The notes beneath the pieces were generated by a model. That model worked only from the letters and a program-made list of their open reading frames with translations. It searched no databases and was not told where the DNA came from. DNA of 64,000 nt from an uncultured Treponema sp. (lineage in GTDB: Bacteria > Spirochaetota > Spirochaetia > Treponematales > Treponemataceae), in contig CAJUBD010000008.1 of the NCBI GenBank assembly GCA_910584475.1, positions 1 through 64,000 on the forward strand, given 5' to 3'. This document shows, piece by piece, positions 58,777-64,000 of the stretch. Both the position numbers and the translations under genes were made by a program. Each line of letters starts with the position of its first letter. Position 1 is the first letter of the stretch.

Positions 58777-60153
58777 TTACTTTAGGAAAATTTTCAGCAG
58801 CTTGCCGAAGAATTTCTTGTACGGCTGATAGCGCATCGGCAAATCCATCCAAGTCTTTTTGTCAATGATGCTCTTGTAATGGCTGAATGTCCTGAAGCCG
58901 TCCTCGCCGTGATACGCGCCCATGCCGCTTTGTCCGAATCCGCCGAAACCCATTTCGCTTGTCGCCAAATGAATCACCACATCGTTTATGCAGCCTCCGC
59001 CGAATCCGCAGCGCGCCATGACTTTTTTGGCAAGCGATTTTCTTGAAGTAAAGATATAGAGCGCGAGCGGATGTTCGAGCGAATTTATTTTCTGCACGGC
59101 CTCGTCAAGGCTTTTAAAAGTGAGTATCGGCATCACAGGTCCGAAAATTTCTTCCTGCATAATCGCGTCGGAAAAATTCACGCCGTCCATGACAGTCGGC
59201 TCTATTCGCAAAGTCCTTTCGTCGCTCGCGCCGCCGTGCACGACTTTCGCTTTTTCAATCAACGAATTGATTCTCGTGAAATGTTTTTCGTTGACTATTT
59301 TTCCGTAGTCAGGATTTTCAAGCGGAGCATTTCCATATTGGCGGACGATTTCCTTTTTCACTTCACGCAAGAATTCTTCTTTTATAGTTTCATCGCAATA
59401 GACATAATCAGGCGCGACGCAAGTTTGCCCGCAATTCAAAAATTTTCCGAAAACAATTCGCTTCGCCGCAAGTTTTATATTCGCGGATTTTTCCACGATG
59501 CAAGGGCTTTTTCCGCCGAGTTCGAGCGTGGCGGGAGTAAGGAATTTCGCGGCGCTCTGCAATACCGTTTTTCCGACGCTTTGGCTTCCCGTAAAAAATA
59601 TGTAGTCGAACTGCGTTTCAAGAAGCGCGGAATTTTCGGCGCGTCCGCCTTTCACCACCGCCACATATTTTTCATCGAAACATTCATGTAAAATTTTTTC
59701 TATCACATCGCTCGTGGCGGGAGAATACGCGCTCGGCTTCACGACGGCCGTATTGCCGGCAGAGAGCGCGTCTACAAGAGGTTCGAGCGTCAAAAGGAAA
59801 GGATAGTTCCACGGACTCATTATAAGCACGACTCCGTGCGGCGAAGGCTTCTTATAACTTCTCGAATGAAAATTCGTAATAGGGGTAGTAACAGTTTTTT
59901 CCCTTGCGAATTTTTTCGTGTGCTTCAGCATATAAGACAATTCGCTCAAAGTAAGCCCCACTTCGCACATATAGCTTTCAAACTCGCTTTTTCCCAAGTC
60001 GGATTTTATCGCGGCGGAAATTTCTTCGCTGCGCTTTTCAATGCTCACCTTTAATTTTTTCAACGCGTCTAATCTAAACGAAACGTCAAGAGTCGCGCCA
60101 GTGAAAAAAAATTCACGCTGATTTTTTACGATTGTTTCAATCTGAGATTTTTC
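58777..60153 (-). CDS. NAD(P)-dependent aldehyde dehydrogenase (class 3-like)
   Basis: A 458-residue enzyme with PWNYPFLLTLEPLVDAL, the Glu in TLELGGKSPCIVEK and the catalytic Cys in NCGQTCVAPDYVYC. The length and C-terminal pattern GFGGFGQSGMGAYHGEDGFRTFSHYKSI match the class 3 / coniferyl or fatty aldehyde type. It oxidises an aldehyde to an acid. GGAG seven bases before ATG 60153. It follows the alcohol dehydrogenase gene by 33 bp, so the pair would interconvert alcohol, aldehyde and acid. No membrane anchor. Confidence 0.9.
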   Translation of the reverse strand, partial: EKSQIETIVKNQREFFFTGATLDVSFRLDALKKLKVSIEKRSEEISAAIKSDLGKSEFESYMCEVGLTLSELSYMLKHTKKFAREKTVTTPITNFHSRSYKKPSPHGVVLIMSPWNYPFLLTLEPLVDALSAGNTAVVKPSAYSPATSDVIEKILHECFDEKYVAVVKGGRAENSALLETQFDYIFFTGSQSVGKTVLQSAAKFLTPATLELGGKSPCIVEKSANIKLAAKRIVFGKFLNCGQTCVAPDYVYCDETIKEEFLREVKKEIVRQYGNAPLENPDYGKIVNEKHFTRINSLIEKAKVVHGGASDERTLRIEPTVMDGVNFSDAIMQEEIFGPVMPILTFKSLDEAVQKINSLEHPLALYIFTSRKSLAKKVMARCGFGGGCINDVVIHLATSEMGFGGFGQSGMGAYHGEDGFRTFSHYKSIIDKKTWMDLPMRYQPYKKFFGKLLKIFLK

Positions 60154-60186
60154 CATTGCATCACTCCATTCTAATCGCAATTTTCT

Positions 60187-61392
60187 TTAATTTTTTTCCA
60201 TCAACAAATAATAAAATTTTTCCAATTCCTTCGCATTCATCAATTTCGGAACAGGATAAAGCGGATTCGCCTCCTTGTCGGCATAAAGCGCGAGTTTCGG
60301 AATATCTTCTTCGCGTATTCCTTTTAGCGTCGTGCCGATTCCAAATTTTATTTTCATATCTTTAATCGACTGAATGAATTTGAGCGCGGCACTTTCCGTG
60401 CATTCAGATTCCATGGCAACGCCCGCCGCCAAAGCCAATTTTCGCAACTTTTTGTAGACGCATTTTCCGTAGGATTCCAAGACGAACGGAAGCAGCGTCG
60501 CATTCGCAAGCCCATGCGGAATGTTGTACGCGCCGCCAAGAGAATGCGCCACCGCGTGAACATAGCCAACATAAGATTTTGTAAAAGCCGCGCCCGCATA
60601 AAAAGAAGCCTTGAGCATGTTTTTGCGAGCCTCTTTGTTCATTCCGTCAGAATAGGCAGTGAAAATATTTTCGTAAATCAATTTCGTAGCGCGAAGCGCG
60701 TAGTTCCGTGTCTCGCGAGTCGTGCTTCTGCCGATGAACGCTTCGACCGCATGAGTGAGCGCATCCATTCCCGTCGTAGCGGTCATAAACGGTGGCAGGC
60801 TCAATATGACTTTCGGGTCGAGGACGGCATAAGACGGAATGAGAGGGAAATCATTTATGGCGTATTTGTGCCGCGTCTTTGAATCCGTAATCACTGCCGC
60901 CAAAGTGGTTTCGCTTCCTGTGCCGGCAGTAGTCGGAACTGCCGCTACGATTGGAAGACGCTTTCGGACTTTCAGAATGCAGCCCATTTTTTCAAGCGAC
61001 TGCTTTGGCTTTGCTACGCGTGCGGCTACAGCCTTCGCGCAATCAATGCTAGAGCCTCCGCCGAATCCTATTATCGCACGGCAACCTTTTTCCAAATAAA
61101 GTTCGCGAGCCTCTTCCACGTTGTCCGTGGTGGGATTCGCGACCGTTCCGTCATAAATAGCGTAGCGAATGCCGTGATGGTCGAGATGCTCCAACATCCT
61201 GTCGAGCAAGCCTAAACCGCGAACTCCCTTGTCTGTCACGACGAGTACGTTTTGAACATCGTTTTGCTCAAAGACCATCGAAAGTTTGGACGTGCTGTAA
61301 AAGACGCGTGGCTTTCTGTAAGGCAAAATAGGAATTGCCATGCGGAAGCAAATTTGAAAAATTCTACAGTAGATTTTTTTAATCGGATTCAT
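60187..61392 (-). CDS. iron-containing alcohol dehydrogenase
   Basis: A 401-residue group III alcohol dehydrogenase. The NAD-binding GGGSSIDCAKAVA and the metal ligands in TGMDALTHAVEAFIG and GAYNIPHGLANA are visible, with Asp and His residues conserved. It reduces an aldehyde to alcohol or the reverse. A leaderless promoter lies immediately upstream. It forms an operon with the aldehyde dehydrogenase gene and points toward hicAB and rnf, with which it may share redox roles. Confidence 0.92.
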   Translation of the reverse strand: MNPIKKIYCRIFQICFRMAIPILPYRKPRVFYSTSKLSMVFEQNDVQNVLVVTDKGVRGLGLLDRMLEHLDHHGIRYAIYDGTVANPTTDNVEEARELYLEKGCRAIIGFGGGSSIDCAKAVAARVAKPKQSLEKMGCILKVRKRLPIVAAVPTTAGTGSETTLAAVITDSKTRHKYAINDFPLIPSYAVLDPKVILSLPPFMTATTGMDALTHAVEAFIGRSTTRETRNYALRATKLIYENIFTAYSDGMNKEARKNMLKASFYAGAAFTKSYVGYVHAVAHSLGGAYNIPHGLANATLLPFVLESYGKCVYKKLRKLALAAGVAMESECTESAALKFIQSIKDMKIKFGIGTTLKGIREEDIPKLALYADKEANPLYPVPKLMNAKELEKFYYLLMEKN

Positions 61393-61398
61393 ATTTAC

Positions 61399-61427
61399 AT
61401 TATAAGGCAAATTCAAGGCGAAAACAA
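61399..61427 (-). promoter_or_regulatory. leaderless promoter of the alcohol dehydrogenase operon
   Basis: On the minus strand TTGTTT (61427-61422) and TATAAT (61404-61399) with a 17-base spacer; the -10 box ends six bases before ATG 61392. Confidence 0.7.
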
Positions 61428-61493
61428 GTATATTTTGCGCGGCAAGAGAATTTTATCGTAACATTGCCACTTCCAAAATCCTTTAACTTATGG

Positions 61494-61499
61494 TATAAT
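61494..61499 (+). promoter_or_regulatory. -10 box upstream of UPF0164 gene
   Basis: TATAAT with no clear -35 box at the usual distance. It would give a leader of about 110 bases before ATG 61615. Confidence 0.4.
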
Positions 61500-61614
61500 G
61501 AAAGTGAAACTGTATTCAGCAGCCATGACGGCGACCGATAAAACGGAGCGCCTTTCATTAGCTAAAGTTTGTCCGATTGTGTTGCAACCTGCCAAACTTT
61601 TTATAGGAGATTAT

Positions 61615-62652
61615 ATGAAAAAATTAGTTTGCGCTTTCGCCGCGACGGCGGCTTTGTCACTTTCCGTTTCGGCGTACAATCCGCCGGTCCAAGGCGAGAA
61701 TTTATTTTATCTCTCTCATCCAGAAAGTCTGACGGGCGGCATTTCCACTGCCGGAGGCGGCATCCTTTCCGTAACGCCGGCAAGCACTGCGATAAATCCC
61801 GCTTTGGGCGCACTGGAAAAACGCATTTCGCTTGATTTGGGATACACAATGATGTTCGATTCCGTCGGTCCGGACAAGTACGGGCAGGCATTTGAAACTG
61901 GAATCATCGTTCCCACGGACTGGGCAAATTTCAGCGCGGAAATCGAAGGCGTTTTCGTTCCGTTCGCGAACATGCATTTGGAAAACAACATCAATCTAAA
62001 GACAAGCGCGTCAAAGCAAATATTGGACAATCTTTATGTCGGTATCGGAATCTTCGGCGGCGGATTTTGGGGAAGCGGCGGGGATTGGATGCTCGCGGCG
62101 AACATCGGGGCAATCTATAATTTCGGAGACATCGCTTTTCTAAAAAACTTGCGCATCGGCGCGAGTCTGAACAACATCGGAAAACTTTACAACAATGCTG
62201 ATGTCATTGGAATAAATTCTTCGGCATTGAACGGCTGGCCGAGTTTTCCGACTTTCTTGACGATCCGCGCGGGCGCGGCGGCCGAATTGGTCCGCCTCGA
62301 AAATTTTGCGCTTGGACTTTCGCTCGACGTAACCACGCCGCTTTTTCAAAACATCATTTTTGACACCGGAGTTCAAATCGAAATCGCGCATTTCTTGCGG
62401 ATAAATTCTTCGTGGCATTTCAACGCCCGCGAGACTTATAGAGGTCGCTCTTCATGGCTTCCGACTGTCGGAATTGTTTGCAAATTCAACATAGGAACGA
62501 ATTTCTTGAAAAAAGATGACTGGTCGCGGAGCGAAGTTTGCCCTTCTGTGGCGTGGAAAAATGTTGACGGCGACATCAACTTGATTTCCGCAGGCGCGGT
62601 CGTTCGTCTAGGCGAACTGGACACAAGCGGTCCTGTCATTGAGATGGAATAG
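61615..62652 (+). CDS. UPF0164/FadL-like outer-membrane beta-barrel protein
   Basis: A 345-residue protein with a signal peptide (KKLVCAFAATAALSLSVSA). The mature part is a glycine/aromatic-rich barrel: an N-terminal segment GISTAGGGILSVTPASTAINPA like FadL-family hatch regions, then repeated strands such as LYVGIGIFGGGFWGSGGDW and a C-terminus SAGAVVRLGELD. UPF0164 proteins of treponemes are FadL-like outer-membrane candidates for hydrophobic nutrient uptake. ATG 61615 follows TAGGAG; a longer frame from 61498 runs over the leader and is not used. It is followed by another exported protein gene. Confidence 0.82.
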   Translation: MKKLVCAFAATAALSLSVSAYNPPVQGENLFYLSHPESLTGGISTAGGGILSVTPASTAINPALGALEKRISLDLGYTMMFDSVGPDKYGQAFETGIIVPTDWANFSAEIEGVFVPFANMHLENNINLKTSASKQILDNLYVGIGIFGGGFWGSGGDWMLAANIGAIYNFGDIAFLKNLRIGASLNNIGKLYNNADVIGINSSALNGWPSFPTFLTIRAGAAAELVRLENFALGLSLDVTTPLFQNIIFDTGVQIEIAHFLRINSSWHFNARETYRGRSSWLPTVGIVCKFNIGTNFLKKDDWSRSEVCPSVAWKNVDGDINLISAGAVVRLGELDTSGPVIEME

Positions 62653-62786
62653 GTTTTCGGAGCGTGAAAATCTGATTTCGCGCAAAAATTTTATATCAGG
62701 AGTGTAAGATACAAACCGTCTGAAATATCGATGAGTTTGTATCTTCAAAGTTTGCGTTGCAAACTTCGTAATTAATAGAGGTACTT

Positions 62787-64000
62787 ATGAAAAAGATTTT
62801 TTTGCCGGCTTTGATTTTTTTTCTCGCGGCCAATTTTTTCGCGGCGGAAACAAAATACATTTCGCCGAACAATGACGGCGTTCAAGATTCGCTTGTCGTA
62901 AATTTCCGCGTCAAAGACAAGGGAAAGATTTTCGGTTGGGCTTTGGTCATCGAGGACGCAAATGGAAATGTCGTTCGCACTATTGGAAACAAAGTCGCGC
63001 TGCCCACAGTTTTCAATATGAAAAACTTCTTCAAACAACTCAAGAAAAAAAAGAGTTCTATTGAAGTGCCGCCGACAGTGATTTGGAACGGCGCAATGGA
63101 TAACGGCGAAACTGCGCCCGACGGAGAATATTTCTATTATATCACCGCGAGCGATGACAGCGGCAACTCGACGAAAACTGCCAAAGCGTCTGTCATCGTA
63201 GACAACACCGCGCCGCAAGTCCATATTTCAAATCCGCCGGAAGAGCAATATGTTTTCGGCGAGGGCGAAAAAATCAATTTCGGCATAGAACAAAGCGGTT
63301 CGGAAGAAGACAGATGGAACGCAACGATTTCCGATGCGAGCGGAAAAGTCGTGCGGAATTATGTTTGGGAAAACTCTGCCCCCGCCTCATTTAAATGGAA
63401 CGGCACGGACGACAACGGAATCATCGTGCCAGACGGTGTCTACAAGTATTCCATAAGCGCGACCGACCGCGCGGGCAACACAAACGAAAATGCGGAAATC
63501 TCGAACATAATTTTTTCCGCCGAAAAGCCCGCGACAAACATTATGATTTCAGGCTCGCAATATTTTTCAATTCCGCAAAAAAGCAAAATCAATGCTGTAA
63601 CTTTGGACGTTACAATTCCCGAGCCACGGGCGGGAAGCGGAAACGCGCTCGTAAATTGGAGCGTGGAAATTTTGGACAAGTCGGGAAAGGCTGTACGGAC
63701 TTATTCTGGAAAGCAAGGAAGCACGATTCCAACACAAATCGTTTTTGAAGGCAAAAGCGATTCGGGAGCGCAAATCGCGGACGGCGAATATCTTGGTCGA
63801 GTGCGCGCCGAATATTTAAACGGCTACAAAACGCCCGCCGTAAATTCGCCGATTTTCGTTTTTGACACGACGCAGCCGTCTGCGACTATTTCCAGTTACG
63901 ACGACATTTTCAGTCCGGACGGAGATGGCAGCAAAGACACGTTCACATTGCGCCAAAGCGCGAAAAAAGACGGCGGCGCGCCGGTACGGAATTGGCGTGG
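62787..64000 (+). CDS. exported FlgD-Ig-like/CHU_C-type surface protein, 3' end beyond window
   Basis: Frame open from ATG 62787 (AGAGG upstream) to the right edge, over 404 codons. A signal peptide (KKIFLPALIFFLAANFFAA) is followed by a SPNNDGVQDSLVV motif, then Ig-like units typical of FlgD C-terminal domains: VIWNGAMDNGETAPDGEYFYYITASDDSGN, FKWNGTDDNGIIVPDGVYKYSISATD, and a second SPDGDGSKDTF motif near the edge. Such modules occur in gliding, adhesin and cell-surface assembly proteins. It is the probable operon partner of the UPF0164 gene 135 bp upstream. Confidence 0.85.
   Translation, partial: MKKIFLPALIFFLAANFFAAETKYISPNNDGVQDSLVVNFRVKDKGKIFGWALVIEDANGNVVRTIGNKVALPTVFNMKNFFKQLKKKKSSIEVPPTVIWNGAMDNGETAPDGEYFYYITASDDSGNSTKTAKASVIVDNTAPQVHISNPPEEQYVFGEGEKINFGIEQSGSEEDRWNATISDASGKVVRNYVWENSAPASFKWNGTDDNGIIVPDGVYKYSISATDRAGNTNENAEISNIIFSAEKPATNIMISGSQYFSIPQKSKINAVTLDVTIPEPRAGSGNALVNWSVEILDKSGKAVRTYSGKQGSTIPTQIVFEGKSDSGAQIADGEYLGRVRAEYLNGYKTPAVNSPIFVFDTTQPSATISSYDDIFSPDGDGSKDTFTLRQSAKKDGGAPVRNWR

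Overview
The window looks like a chromosomal segment of a host-associated Treponema (Spirochaetota). This is inferred from gene content: a giant SpiroCoCo-type coiled-coil protein, a UPF0164/FadL-like outer-membrane protein, a DUF5312 protein, a FliL-like protein, CarD next to a fused IspDF, a roughly 1,540-residue 2-hydroxyacyl-CoA dehydratase activase, HflK/HflC without an adjacent protease gene, and an Rnf complex. No rRNA, tRNA, CRISPR array or complete insertion sequence was seen.

Layout. 0-6 kb is an accessory strip: an immunity-like protein, an unknown protein, an orphan RelE toxin preceded by two structured repeats, an HU-like protein followed by a cluster of TTGATATATACC boxes, a small exported protein, a PD-(D/E)XK nuclease, a zinc-ribbon membrane protein and an XRE regulator. 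6-34 kb is mostly core: a hydrolase; carD-ispDF; the coiled-coil giant; a HAD phosphatase and an exported protein; the activase; a class III cyclase with a coiled-coil membrane partner; murJ-M24 peptidase; hflK-hflC; a FliL-like/membrane/ECF sigma/anti-sigma operon; an M23 LysM peptidase; rlmE; and a degenerate AMP-binding protein.

34-46.5 kb is accessory and partly AT-rich. It has small orphan genes among composite palindromic repeats (including a 214-bp direct repeat), then six minus-strand genes: PUA/EVE-like, double zinc ribbon, ADP-ribosylglycohydrolase, McrA-head-like, HsdR-N-like nuclease and zinc-ribbon/ankyrin. These may form a defence or DNA-surveillance locus. After them comes an envelope operon (CsgG/LpoB-like, two LPP20-like, RipA-like, and a Sel1 protein broken by a nonsense codon) with a G9 tract in its leader.

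46.8-64 kb returns to metabolism and surface: GH94 phosphorylase, esterase, thioesterase, DUF5312, rnfCDGEAB, a hicAB module between 39-bp direct repeats that carry promoter sequence, an alcohol/aldehyde dehydrogenase pair, a UPF0164 protein, and a FlgD-Ig-like exported protein running off the right edge.

Recurrent themes: (1) a family of two-hairpin elements whose stems differ in sequence but keep pairing, usually ending in a Shine-Dalgarno just before a start codon; (2) several promoters whose -10 box lies 5-8 nt before the ATG, implying leaderless mRNAs (carD, fliL-like, thioesterase, DUF5312, Fe-ADH, hicA); (3) intergenic elements bounded by degenerate TAATAG-type heptads at minus-strand gene ends. 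Metabolically, Rnf, the alcohol/aldehyde dehydrogenases, the activase and GH94 fit an anaerobic saccharolytic fermenter.
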